From contig NC_092580.1 in assembly GCF_037975245.1 (NCBI RefSeq), positions 7,478,501-7,542,500 of the forward strand: a stretch of DNA of 64,000 nucleotides, given 5' to 3'. Below the pieces are notes generated by a model. It was not told the origin of the DNA and searched no databases. It saw only the letters and a program-made list of their open reading frames with translations. The number at the start of each line of letters is the position of its first letter. Position 1 is the first letter of the stretch. The stretch is from Apostichopus japonicus. Lineage: Eukaryota > Echinodermata > Holothuroidea > Aspidochirotida > Stichopodidae. A program made the position numbers and the translations under genes. Below, in pieces: positions 48,211 to 59,831 of the stretch.

Positions 48211-50611
48211 CTATAATATATTAGAGTTATTTGAAGGTGGAATAAACCATAAACCAAGGTTTTTCATAGTTTGGGTTTTCTTTACAGAACCAGTCATAAA
48301 ATTAGCATGAATTTCTACTGGTTTTGGAGATCTTTTGGACCATGGCTCATTAGATGCTGCAAATATCTTTCCACTAAAGAACCTATCTGTTGGAAGAATG
48401 TTGACTTTTATTTGACGTTTGAATCTGTTAAGAACTTCATTAAAAACCCTTTGATTCCCCCTTTTATCTCGTGGTAGAGCTCTTCTCCAAGCTGAAATTA
48501 GTCGGCATGTCCGGTTATTGGCTTTGATATAGAAAAACCCAGTACAAACGACGGATTTTCTTGGAGTTTCACTTTGAATAAATAAGTCTTCTTTTCCGTT
48601 CATGAATTTGAAAGGATCTTCCAATAAGACAATATCGGAATCAATATATAAAACATCAATATTATGGCGTAATAATAATTCAATATAATAAACCCGTTTT
48701 TGGACCAGCTGAATGTATGAGTCGGATGTGTATCTGGTTGATTTCGTTGTTGATTCCTCCAAAAAAGTTAAAGCTATTTTGAATTCCAAGTTTAAATTCT
48801 GACGTCCTTTTGAGAGTTCGATGAAGGACATTTTGTCCTCGCAGATAACGAGAATGTTTGGTTGTATTTTAAGACGTTGAATGCTGAAGAGTAAGTTGTA
48901 GAGTAGTTCGACAAATCCATAATTAACACAGGTGACCATAAGCGGAGAGTCATGTAGGTGCTCTAACATATCTTTGACTGTTGGGAAAGTTTGATTGTCT
49001 CCCTCTAGAGTCGTCTTCAACGTGGATGTTGCACTTGATTCTTGTTGATTAGGAACAAGTAACCATGCTGAAAGAGAGAGTGGGTGGGGGTGGGGGTGGA
49101 GAGAAAGAGAGAGAATGAAAATTAAAGAAATATTTAAAAAGACACGAGGGATCTGGAAAACTTTCTGCAAGTTGGTGACAAAATGGCTATTTCAGGTCGT
49201 TCTATATATGAACCGGATAAAAGTGAAGCAATCGAAGATGATAAAGTAATAAATATAATGATGGGGTTCCATATGACTGATATATATGCATACGATGTGT
49301 ACTGTAAAACTAAATGGGTTCGGCTTTATTGTGGTGAGAGATAACGGCGGCACCAATGAGGAGGCATGGGTGAGCTGTATAGGTGGATGGAGGTCTTTGC
49401 GTAATCCATCAATGTTTAGCTTTCTATACGTATGGTGTTGGGGGCGGGCCCCCGGGGGGGGGGGTTGTTACATATAAAGAGATCCTTCTACTACACGATT
49501 CCCCTCACCCTCCCTTAAAATGACGTCTTACCTGCTGGCGGGGACCACATAAACAAGATGACCAGCAATTCTAAACATATGATAAGGAAACACGTGAAGG
49601 TGACCGTCCTGTGAATGGAGGACAATAAATAATAACAAATATGTAAAAATTATCACTTCGATTTCACAACATCGTATAGAATGGAATCTCCTTCATCTTG
49701 ATCAGTATCAATGGTTGTCCAGACGGGTTTTTTTTTTATCTGGGGAGGGGTGATGTTTTACTGTGGGGAGGGGGATGTGTGAGGGGTTATTGCAATGCAC
49801 ATCACTAAGGTACCGTAATTGCTACAAATGTTGTAAGTATATTGACGTACTTAACATTACGTTACGTGGTAATGATTAACTTAATTTCTTGTAAGGTCGA
49901 GTCGACTTATTATGCACCAATGTGTTTCTTGACTATAGCCAACAGGGACCATGTCCCATTCGTCGCCGGTTGGAATATTCCACTATCAAGTAGGGGTGTT
50001 ATTTGTGCAATCTAAAGCAATCGTTGTGTTGTCGTTTTCAAAATATCTTGAGAACATTATTTATGTTATGCCGACATTTCACCATTGTTAAATTCGAACA
50101 ACCTTTTGTCGAATGGTATAGTCCAAAATGAAACAACCGGCGATGAATGGGACATGATCCGACTTTTGTGACTTATTTTGAGTCCCTATATAGAACATTT
50201 GACAAACGTGTATATATAAAGCTCACGCTAATCCATGGGCATAAAGCAGCTGCCGCTCATAACTAGGCCTATCATGATATAAGCAACATGAAATTCTCGC
50301 TCTTTTCTGAATTTAACTTTGTAAGATTTCATACACACTTCTATAGGAAACAGAAGAGTCGTTATATCATGGATAGGCCTATACTCTCAAAGATTATTAA
50401 AATATCAGAGTAAGTGTACTATACGCAGATGGTATTATTAAGCGGATCAGTCGTTTGGTTTTTCGTGCCTAGGTTCAATCCTGGGTGCCTTTTCCTAATA
50501 TGTATTATAACGATGTACTTACCTTTACTGTTAATTAAAGTTTTATAAGAATAACGTTTAAATTATATCTTGCCTGTTATTAATATTTCCTACAATTCCA
50601 CTTCTATCCAT
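48211..50611 (-). CDS. GT77-like glycosyltransferase, copy C (about 323 aa, three exons)
   Basis: Minus-strand exons: 50574-50611 (ATG in ACCATGG at 50609-50611; tentative), 49532-49608 and 48211-49067. Exon 2 is 77 nt, as in A and B. Exons 2 and 3 join in the same phase through GT-AG. Exon 1 fits in length and phase only with a GC donor (AACAG|GCAAGA), so the N terminus is less certain. The anchor reads CFLIICLELLVILFMW. The catalytic domain holds TCVNYGF, LVQKRVYYIELLLRHNIDVL, IDSDIVLLEDPF (DxD motif) and GLWF. It is clearly homologous to A and B but more diverged, so it predates their duplication. It is inferred to be a Golgi sugar transferase with unknown substrate. No in-frame break. Confidence 0.8.
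49944..50165. mobile_element. Foldback element in intron 1 of copy C
   Basis: A left arm with CATGTCCCATTC(G)TCGCCGG (about 49952-49975) and a right arm with the reverse complement CCGGCGATGAATGGGACATG (about 50136-50155) extend over roughly 40 bp with few mismatches. The arms flank about 130 bp without ORF. No target duplication was identified. Confidence 0.6.
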
Positions 50612-51630
50612 GGTAAGTGAAGCTTCACAAATATCGTTGCAAGGCAAAAGGACGTTTTAAAATATCTGTTTTATAGCTATTACGCTGCTAATCTGCACAA
50701 CCTGATCACTGACCGTGGTCAGTGAACCTGATACACGAACTCGATTCACACTTTTTCAAACTTGAAATGTGAATTGCTTCTTCTCCGTCACAGAAGTTAA
50801 CACGATTAAAGGAATAATTAATCAGTTCAATGTCAAAGTCGCCTGGGCGTTATAAGCAAATACGAATTCTGTTGTAGGAATAATGCGCGTTTAACACAGA
50901 TATCTGCGACTGAACGGTGTGTATCGATTAACCGTTAACTTCCTACTACACACTGAGACTGTAGATCATGTAGAGTCAATAGTATATTCTATCTCATCAT
51001 GCTTTGCATTCCAGAACAACGTGAGAAGAGCTGGCTGACTAAACACCGTCATGCTCGGATTGACCAGAACCGTCTGACTGGTTGACTTGTTTAGATAAGC
51101 CAGAGTACTACGCTATTGTGTGTGTCTGCTGACCGTGGACGACATTGTTCACTGCAAATAATCGCTCTTTTGTCTCGCTCGGAGTTACGGTAATAGCCAA
51201 CGTATGTAGTAGAACGATATAATTGTTTTGTACAAGTCTGTTCAAGGCATTACAGACTCACCCCAAACAGCGTGCCGCCATCTATTAAAGGTAACTTTCC
51301 GTTGCTTGCAAGTGAAATTTTTCTCTTGTCGCTACAAAATGCAGACAGTAATGAAACGTGATACCTTGTTATCTTTAGCTGGACCTGAGATATCCATCGC
51401 TGTATCGTTTGTACACTGTGCTGTCAGTATTGACTGCATCTGTTTGTACTGACTGTTCACTAGTGTCTAATTACCGACGGTAGCAAGCTGTTTTCTGGGA
51501 TCGATGGTGGTGTCTAACACTTCTGTTACTCCTCATTCGAAACCCAGGTCAGATTACCGGCATGAGACGTTTCTCTTTGCGCCAGTCTTCACACCCTTTA
51601 AGTAATTCCTAGGTACTATACTATTCCAGT
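50612..51630. other. Gap between copy C and the 51.6-kb inverted region
   Basis: No gene was recognised. The minus-strand promoter of glycosyltransferase C is expected here but cannot be placed. Confidence 0.45.
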
Positions 51631-51834
51631 TTAAAGTGGCCATGACACGAAAATTTCAAAGTCCTATATTTTTGGGATCCATCAAAGAATGTTCTCTAAA
51701 ACATGTATCAACCAATCTGCCAGTTTAAAACTTGATTTTTCAAGTCGAAAATTGAGAATGAATTTACCCTTTTCGGCGTTTGAAACTTTGTTTACTCGAA
51801 AATTTTCCGATTCGCATGACGTCATGTGACGTCA
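51631..51834 (+). promoter_or_regulatory. Upstream region with GGCCATGACACG motif and paired CREs
   Basis: It starts at TTAAAG and GGCCATGACACGAAAA (51631-51654) and ends with two full cAMP-response-element palindromes, TGACGTCATGTGACGTCA (51817-51834). An inverted homologous copy lies at 61225-61418 with the same spacing of about 185 bp between motif and CRE. It lies about 130 bp upstream of the ATG of a P2X7-C-like gene and is probably its ancestral promoter, or a transposon end. Confidence 0.6.
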
Positions 51835-51967
51835 CGTTTTGAACACATATTTGTTGTCGCTGCTACGGTTCCATTCACGTACACAGTAGACAAGTACACA
51901 TACCACTAGTAGTTACTAAACAAAACACCGATCACAAGTGCGATATCAAATCAAAATTTCCTGTGGA

Positions 51968-53040
51968 ATGGCGGATCCAGAGCCAAATGCGGCAACCGAA
52001 GTTCAAAGTGATAATGGTTCTTCACTAGGCAGTGAAATTGGGCTATAATTAGAGTGCCCTTTCTCATATTCGAAGCAGAGAGTGAAGGCGATGATCATTC
52101 CAATATTGAACCGAACGCTGAGGGTGGAGCGGAGGTGTTAGAACCGTATCAGTTCGAGCCTGTTAAACGAGCCGAAATTGAAGCTCCACAACATATCGAA
52201 GAAGAAATCCGTTCGAAACCATTGCAAGGAACATACAACGTGGTAAGAATTTATGGCCTGACTTTAGAATCCGTACCATATGAATGTGCAAGCTGACTTC
52301 GAATCGACCGAAGAACAACTGTATAATCCGGCTGAACGTGTGTGCTCGCACCGGCTTGGTTCAATAGAATAACAGTCGGTGAATACGTGAATACTGTCGG
52401 ATATCGGATGGTACGGATTCTAAATTAGTACCGAATTTATTAACGAAGCATTTAAAAACAAAATCCAGTCCATTTTGTGCATGTGTTGTTGGAATTCGCG
52501 GAACACCCTAAACCGTATTGTGCATTGTGTTACGGTAACTTACAACCCATATGTATAGTGTGTAGTACTAGTAGGGTTGGTTGCATACTGAAAGTTTGGC
52601 TCGGGGATGTAAGTTGCATTATGCAGCCATGCTAGGTACATGCATATGTGTTATTTCATACTCATTATTACTTGGCTAGTACTTTGGCCTGGAGTTTTGC
52701 AAATCAATTTTCTGAAACAAAAGAATGTTTCATGATACATGGAAGGTGTAAAATCACAACAAATGTAACCATAACTGTACATTGTGTGCCTGCTTGTTAT
52801 TGTGGACATCATGGCCAACATTAATACATTTTGAACTTTCATAAATTTTTTCCCAGGCAGTACAGATACATAGCCTACGGTCAACTGGTTCAATGATACT
52901 TGGGGTTCCTAGCAAGACACGTCAGGGTTGTGCTACCATCATGTGCAGTCCAAAGGATCAGAAGTGATTTTCCAGCCAATGGTCATTACACTGGATTCAA
53001 GTTGCCAGGAGAAAACTCATTGTATAGGAAGCCTTTCTAA
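51968..53040 (+). pseudogene. Decayed gene with P2X7 C-terminal (ballast) domain
   Basis: The first exon starts MADPEPNAATEVQSDNGSS and is acidic. An in-frame TAA (52046-52048) follows, and a frameshift leads into EAESEGDD...EPYQFEPV. A donor-like GTG|GTAAGA sits at 52243. A later exon starts at an acceptor TTTTTTCCCAG (ending 52856). It reads QYRYIAYGQLVQ, stop, YLGFLARH, RVVLPSC and IRSDFP...GHYTGFK, the end of the zinc-binding cytoplasmic domain of P2X7 receptors. The stop (TGA, 52894-52896) sits where family members usually have Trp. The Cys-rich middle (WCxCGxC) could not be located. Such channel-less P2X7-C proteins are multi-copy in many marine invertebrates. This copy is broken at three points. 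Confidence 0.75.
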
Positions 53041-54172
53041 ACTACGATTGTGTTGGATTATCAATCCGTCAGGGTTCCCTCAGTGTTGATATATTGAAAT
53101 TCAAGACTTTTAATTCAGGATGAAAAGGTTATTTTCCAGACCCAACATCAACAATAAAAGAAAAGGCATGTTTTGAAGCATTTGGACACAAGTATTGGCG
53201 TGACCGTGATGTCATATAATATGTGCATAAGGGAACGGGCATTGACCTTTTTAGGGGCATTTACCTTGTTTGATTCGTACCTTTAATCTGGAAGCCAAAA
53301 TATCCATATCACCAATGATATTTGACAGAAAAGTCATAATAAAGACCAATGGAGGCAGCAGAACTCTTGAATGTTTAGACTGTTTCTTCAGCAGCAGTTG
53401 GTTTGTTTTGTAGTCTTTCTTCAAAAACTCAGCAGTACACCCTGTTAATGGTCTTCGATTGTTTTAATGCGTGTGATGCTGTGTTTCACATTGCCCATCA
53501 GTGTTGTACGTGTCGTCGTGTGTGGGTAACATTTTTGCATGTGAGTTGCGTCGTGCAGTGTTTCTTGGTTTAAATAACCCTGTATTGTATTTGCTTCTGG
53601 ATTATTCTAATTAATTTGTCACAACAACGATTGATAGCGATGGACATGCAACTGCTTTGTAGGCTTAAAGCAAAAAAATTCATGTAAGTTGTTTTCTTTT
53701 AACCTCCTTTGATGTCACAAATTACATTAGTGTAATTTAAGAATGATAATGTTTATGGAAAGTACAGTTTTACTTTTATGTCATATAATACAATGATTGT
53801 TGTTAATGTTAGTTCAGATTGTCCAGAATGACTGTCTAGAACTGATATTGAATAAATTTTGTTCAATGATTTAACACTTGAACTATGTTGTGTGAATTTT
53901 TGGCTCTGTGACTTTAAAATAAATCGCTTTGAGATTTAATTAAACAACCTTTGGAATAAAATCTTTTTACCTACCTATTTTGACCCATCCCCATTACCCC
54001 CACTCCCTCCACAACATAATAAATGGTTTTCCTGGAATAGGAATAAGAAATTATTGCTATAATTAACTGATCCAGCATATTCCAGAAATAAATTGGGGCA
54101 CTGAGATTTGTTCACAAGAAGATGTAACCCATCGCTTCTGAAGCTAACCTCATAGCTTATTAGTATACAATA
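53041..54172. other. Gap downstream of the P2X7-C-like pseudogene
   Basis: AT-rich sequence with no gene recognised. It probably includes the former 3' UTR; AATAAA occurs near 53850 and 53955. Confidence 0.4.
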
Positions 54173-55020
54173 CAGTGGCGGATCCAGGATTTCGCCGAAG
54201 GGGGGGGGGCCCAGATGGGAAATGCCTAATCGTCGTCCTGGGGGAGGGGTCTAAGGGGAGTGGGTGCCCCCCTCCCTTTGGGAAAATTTCACAAAATATG
54301 GAGGTCCTCAGTGCAATCTGGTGCTACTTTTCGTGAAAGTTTGGAGTAAAATTTATTTCCAATAAATCATGTATTCATTGTTTGCCGGGCATATATTTGC
54401 AATTTCGAGCAATGAGCTGGGATTTACGTCTTTGGGGAGTAGGTGGTGATGCAAACTACTTTTTACCAGGCTACTCCAGGCCATTTCATCTTGGATGCCC
54501 CCTTCCAGATGGAGACTATTGATGCAGTCAGAGTGCCCCTCTCACCTTCACTTCATCAGAATGATGGTGTACTCTTTTTGCAAATTTATTTACAAAAAAT
54601 TACACGCACAGTGGCGTAGGTAGGATTTTTTGAGTGGGGGGGCCATGGGGGGCTTTCTTGTGGGGGGGGGGCGGAGTTTACTATCTAAGCGGAGCGCCAC
54701 CTTGGTTGGCGCGGAGCGTACAAAGAAAATTTGAGATTTCAGCACCCCCCAGATCGCAGAAGATGGCACCTGTGAGGCAAAATAGCAACCAAAAAGATGT
54801 GCAACTTTGGTGACAGAAATGCAAAAAAAGTTTTTTCTCTTTCATGCTGACTGGCCTTGCCAACTCAGCCAGACTTTTAACTTGAGGGAAGTTGGCATCA
54901 TTTGTCATTTCAAGCTGTCAAGGCCTTTCTCCCAACTCAAACCCCTGTGGGCTACCGGTAGATTTGCAGGATATGCCCACATGTGGACTTAAATAGCATT
55001 AGAGGAAGGGGGTGGAAGAC
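54173..55020. mobile_element. Nested MITE fragments with CAGTGGCG ends
   Basis: Two left-type ends occur: CAGTGGCGGATCCAGGATTT at 54173 and CAGTGGCGTAGGTAGGATTT at 54609. Each is followed by G-rich runs. The first contains the CGTCCTGGGGGAGGGG block shared with 30113 and 61955. The second contains AAGCGGAGCGCCA...TTGGCGCGGAGCG shared with 60307 and, inverted, 40785 and 40957. I could not find matching right ends, so these are probably truncated or nested copies. Confidence 0.55.
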
Positions 55021-55204
55021 TAACACGCATCGATGTTTCGGTAATAGTCCACATTGATGGCTCGGTGCGTATTAGGCCATATATTGGGTTTCTTGAGGCA
55101 GCTGTCATCAGAATCTGGCTTTTTGTGCCAATCGATGACCGATAACATGTATTGGTATGTAAATTTCTTCTTCATATATCTAGCAACAGTCTAAAAACAA
55201 ATGA

Positions 55205-55286
55205 GTGGATTTCATTCCATTGGAGTGATCACTCGGCGCACTTCAAATTAAGAGTAAAATTTAACTCTATTGGAGTTAACCCTCAC
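55205..55286. repeat. Left arm of a foldback element split by Copia
   Basis: This arm (GTGGATTTCATTCCATTGGA...GGAGTTAACCCTCAC) matches the reverse complement of 59832-59950. The two arms were adjacent before the Copia insertion. Confidence 0.7.
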
Positions 55287-55450
55287 TGTTAGTTGTGTGC
55301 TCCCAAGTCACGTGTTTTTGTCATGCTTATTAACGTTGTAAATACACACGAGTTCGTTACACCATTCCCTCGTAGAAATGTTGTCTCTTATGTCGCTTCT
55401 AAAGCCATTAAAATCACCGCACTTTCAATACAACGATGGCAGATCCAACA
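55287..55450 (+). repeat. Copia 5' LTR
   Basis: 164 bp, TG...CA ends, apparently identical to 59668-59831. The last 15 bases contain the ATG and first five codons of the polyprotein. Confidence 0.95.
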
Positions 55451-58400
55451 GGTTATGGGCCCAGGCGTGATCCAGGAAGTCGATGGCAGAGACTTTGCTT
55501 CAACGGGGACGAAAATGAATACGAATTGTGGGAAACGAAATTTCTCGGACATCTACGTATGATGAAACTGAAAGATACCATACTAGGTCTAGACGTACCG
55601 CCCGAAGGTGAGGCTGGCAGTGGACAGCCTAACGTTAATGATGTCGTAGGTAAGAACGAAGAATGCTATGCTGAACTGATACAGTTTTTAGATGATAAAA
55701 GCCTGTCGTTGGTAATGAGAGATGCTGCCGATGATGGAAGGAAAGCCCTAAAGATACTGAGAGAACATTACTCGAACCAGGGAAAGCCCCGTATCATTAC
55801 GCTGTATACTGAGCTAACATCTCTCAAGAAAGGACCAAACGAGAGCATTACTGATTACATAATTAGGGCAGAAAAAGCCATCACAGCCCTACGTAATGCA
55901 AAAGAGACCCTAAGTGATGGGTTATTGATAGCAATGATTTTAAAAGGATTGCCAGACTCTTTCAAACCCTTTGCTATTCACATCACACAGAGCAACGATG
56001 AGATTACTTTTACCAAATTCAAAAGCAAATTGAGAAGTTTTGAGGAGACTGAGAAATTCCGAGTCGAGTCGCATGACAAATCTGACAACGTCATGAAGGC
56101 AGGAAGTACAGGTACAGTACCCACTGGAAGTAGAAGAATTAAAGGGAGACTTACATGTTATCAGTGTGGAAATGAGGGACATATTGCTAGATTGTGCCCG
56201 TATAAGCTTCAGACAAGTAACAAGTCTCAAACCAAATTGCCAAGATGGTGTAATTACCATAACAGTTCCACACACAGTGATGAAACTTGCAGAAGACATA
56301 ACCGCAAGGACAAGGCAAAGCAAACAGCGGAACAGACCGAAACTAGAGAAGAAGATCACACATTCTCATTCAAGGCTGGCAACAATACAAGCAACATACG
56401 TCAAAGAGGAGAGCCAGGAACCTTAATGGTAGATTGTGGAGCTACATCACATATAATCACAGATCTATCAAAATTTGTTTCTTTTGACAATACTTTCCAT
56501 CCAGAAAACCACTACATGGAGCTAGCTGATGGGACAAGAGAAAATAATGTAGCGCTAAAACGTGGAAACGCCCAAGTTACCTTGCTAAGTACAGAAGGCA
56601 AGAATGTAGAATCTATGCTGGAAGCGGCACTGTATATCCCTTCCTACCCACAGGACATGTTTTCTGTTAAAGCTGCCACCAACAATGGAGCCACAGTGAC
56701 CTTCAAGCAAGGATGCAACATACTTACCCACAAAGATGGTACTACGTTCAACATTAAAGAACAAGGAAGATTGTACTACCTGAACGTTGTGGACGAAGAA
56801 ATAGTAGGTGACAGAGTTAACGCTGTATATGATGTTCATACATGGCATGAAATTTTAGGACACTGTAATTTTGAAGATATTCTTAAATTACAAGATGTAG
56901 TCAAAGGTATGAAAATTAAAGGTGAAGTTGATAAGTCAACATTTGATTGTGACACATGCACTCAAGGAAAATTTGTAAACAGTAGGAGTAGAAAACTAGA
57001 TGCTAAGGCCACCACACCCCTAGAGTTGGTTCACACAGACCTAGCAGGACCTATTAACCCTGTAGCTAAGGATGGGTTCAAATATGCAGCAACATTCACC
57101 GATGATTATTCAGGAGCCATATTTGTTTATTTCATTAGAAACAAGGGTGACACTGCATTAGTATTGGAAAAGTTTTTGGCAGATTGTGCACCTTATGGCA
57201 AAGTAAAGTGTATCAGGTCTGACAATGGTTCAGAATTCACAGGAAATGCTTTTGAGTCAGTACTAAGGAAAATGGGCATAAGGCATGAAACCTCTTCACC
57301 GTACTCTCCCCACCAAAATGGTACCGCTGAAAGGCAGTGGAGAACTCTTTTTGAAATGGGGAGGTGTCTATTGATAGACAAGGGTTTGCCCAAGTTCTTG
57401 TGGACATACGCAGTCCAAACAGCTGCCCATAATAGAAACAGATGTTTCAACAACCGCATTAAGCAAACCCCTTATCACATGTTAACAGGGAACCAACCTG
57501 ATCTATCCAAAATGGGGATATTTGGATCAGAGTGTTATGCGTATAAGCACGACCCAAAGAAACTAGATTCTAGGTGTGAGAAAGGAATTTTTGTTGGGTA
57601 TGACAAGAATAGTCCTGCATACCTAGTGTATCATGCAAACAGTGGAAAGGTGTCTAAAAACAGGCTGGTCAAGTTCTGTAAGAAAAGAGGTATTAAGAAA
57701 CAAACCCAAACTGATGTATTGGATGATGAAGTTGAGTTGTTTCCTCAACAATACACATGTGGGGAGTCTAGTGGTGATGTTCATGTTCCTGAAAACAATA
57801 ATGGAAGTAAGACAAATGTGTCTCAAAGAGAAATAACAAGAGAAAGTTTAAAGGAAAGTGGTTCAGAGGAAAACCACAGTGAAAGAATTAAGGGTGATGT
57901 AAGTCAAGGACGTTACTACCCCAAGAGGGAGAGAAAATCTCCCAAATACTTAGATGAGTATGTATCACATGTTGAAGATGGAGATTCTATTATGACTGGT
58001 ATTGATTACTGTTATAAAGTATGTGGAATTCCCCAAACGTACAAGGAAGCAGTAAATTCACCTTATATATCCACATGGAAAAATGCCATGGAAGAAGAGC
58101 TAAATTCATTAAGGGAGAATGATACATTTGAGATAACAACTTTACCTGAAGGTAAACATCCAGTAGGGGGAAAATGGGTGTATGCAATTAAAGAGGATTT
58201 TGAAGGTACAAGGAGATTTAAGGCAAGATATGTCGCCAAGGGTTACAATCAAGTGAAGGGGATAGATTACAAAGAAACATTTGCCCCGACAGCTAATATC
58301 ACATCAATTAGGATTTTAATGCAACTGGTAGTGCAAAATGATCTGATTGTTCATCAGATGGATGTCAAAACTGCTTACCTGCATGCTCCTATTGCTGAAG

Positions 58401-59563
58401 AAATCTATTTAGAGCAACCAGAAGGCTTTGAAGTTTTATCAGACACAGGAGAAAAGTTGGTTTATAAGTTAAAGAAATCACTCTATGGGTTGAAACAGTC
58501 AGGTAGAAATTGGAATAAAGTATTACATGAGTACCTTGTTGAAAATGATTTTGTTCAAAATTCATCAGATCATTGTGTCTACAAGAAGCAGATTAAAAAT
58601 GACATGATCATAGTCATTATTTGGGTTGATGATCTGATTATGGCAGCTAGTGACACACACTTGCTAAATCAGTTCAAGGAAGTTATGCAGAAGAAATTTA
58701 GAATGAAAGATTTGGGTAAGATATCATATTTTCTTGGAATCCATTTTGAGCAAAAAGAGGGAGAAATCAAGATGAGCCAGGACAAATATATCAGCAAAAT
58801 GCTAGAAAGATTTGGAATGGTAAACTGTTAGCCCAGATCCACTCCATGTGAACAGAAATTGGAATATAACAGTAGCGAAGCTGTTGATCCAAAGAATTAC
58901 CGTGAAATAGTTGGAAGTTTGATTTATGCCATGACATGCACTAGACCAGACCTAAGTTGGGTGGTAAGTAGATTGTCACAGCATTTGTCAGAACCTAAAG
59001 CAGAGAACATGAATACTGCCAAACATGTTCTTAGGTATCTAAAAGGTACAATTGATCACAAATTATGCTTCAAGAAATCAAGTCAACCCTTAAGGTTACT
59101 TGCTTACAGTGATTCAGATTGGGCATCTTCAGTGGAGGACAGAAGAAGTACAACTGGTTATTGTTTTAGTTTGACCGGGGATGGTCCACTCGTTTCATGG
59201 AAATCTAAGAAGCAACCAACAGTTGCATTATCCACTTGTGAGGCTGAATACATGGCATTGGCAGCTACAACACAAGAAAGTTTGTACTTAACTCAGTTGT
59301 TGAATGGTATGGACAAGAAAATTTATCACTGTACTAATATTTTTGAAGATAACCAGGGTGCTATTTCATTGAGTAAAGATCCTGTTCACCGACAAAGATC
59401 AAAACACATTGATGTCAAGTACCATTTTATTCGTACAATGGTCAATGAGGGTAAGGTTAACATTACATATTGCCCAACAGAGGATATGGTTGCAGATATT
59501 TTTACAAAACCAGCAACAAAATCAAAGATCAACAAGTTCAAGCGATTCCTGTTTGGTAACTGA
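55436..59563 (+). pseudogene. Copia Gag-Pol polyprotein ORF with one in-frame stop
   Basis: One frame runs 1,375 positions, broken only by TAG at 58829-58831 (codon 1132). Gag: zinc knuckle C241-C244-H249-C254. Protease: VDCGATSH with D333. Integrase: HHCC residues H471, H476, C505, C508; catalytic D535, D596, E632. Reverse transcriptase: D976 (MDVKTAY), YGLKQS (1017-1022) and WVDD (1063-1066). After the stop, RNase H shows AYSDSDW, STCEAEY and EDNQGA. The domain order (integrase before RT) defines Copia. The ATG lies inside the 5' LTR and the next codons overlap the primer binding site. The stop falls between RT and RNase H, where a lysine-type codon one base away would be expected; it may be a fresh nonsense mutation. 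Readthrough is possible but unsupported. Confidence 0.93.
55451..55464 (+). other. Copia primer binding site
   Basis: GGTTATGGGCCCAG directly follows the LTR and complements the anticodon arm region of initiator tRNA-Met (half-tRNA priming as in copia). It is also read as codons 6-10 of the polyprotein. Confidence 0.85.
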
Positions 59564-59652
59564 TGTATTTAACATTTGAACACTCTGAACACAAGAAGTT
59601 ACAATATGCATATTGCTTTAAAGTAATTTTCATACAAGATGTTTATTATTAT

Positions 59653-59667
59653 GAGAGCAAGTGGGGG
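59653..59667 (+). other. Copia polypurine tract
   Basis: GAGAGCAAGTGGGGG immediately precedes the 3' LTR and would prime plus-strand synthesis. Confidence 0.8.
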
Positions 59668-59831
59668 TGTTAGTTGTGTGCTCCCAAGTCACGTGTTTTT
59701 GTCATGCTTATTAACGTTGTAAATACACACGAGTTCGTTACACCATTCCCTCGTAGAAATGTTGTCTCTTATGTCGCTTCTAAAGCCATTAAAATCACCG
59801 CACTTTCAATACAACGATGGCAGATCCAACA
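59668..59831 (+). repeat. Copia 3' LTR
   Basis: 164 bp, apparently identical to the 5' LTR. It ends CCAACA and is followed by the CTCAC target duplication. Confidence 0.95.

Noticed and set aside
52054-52296. Stand-alone 80-residue gene
   Set aside because: It is the frameshifted continuation of the MADPEP exon of the P2X7-C-like pseudogene.
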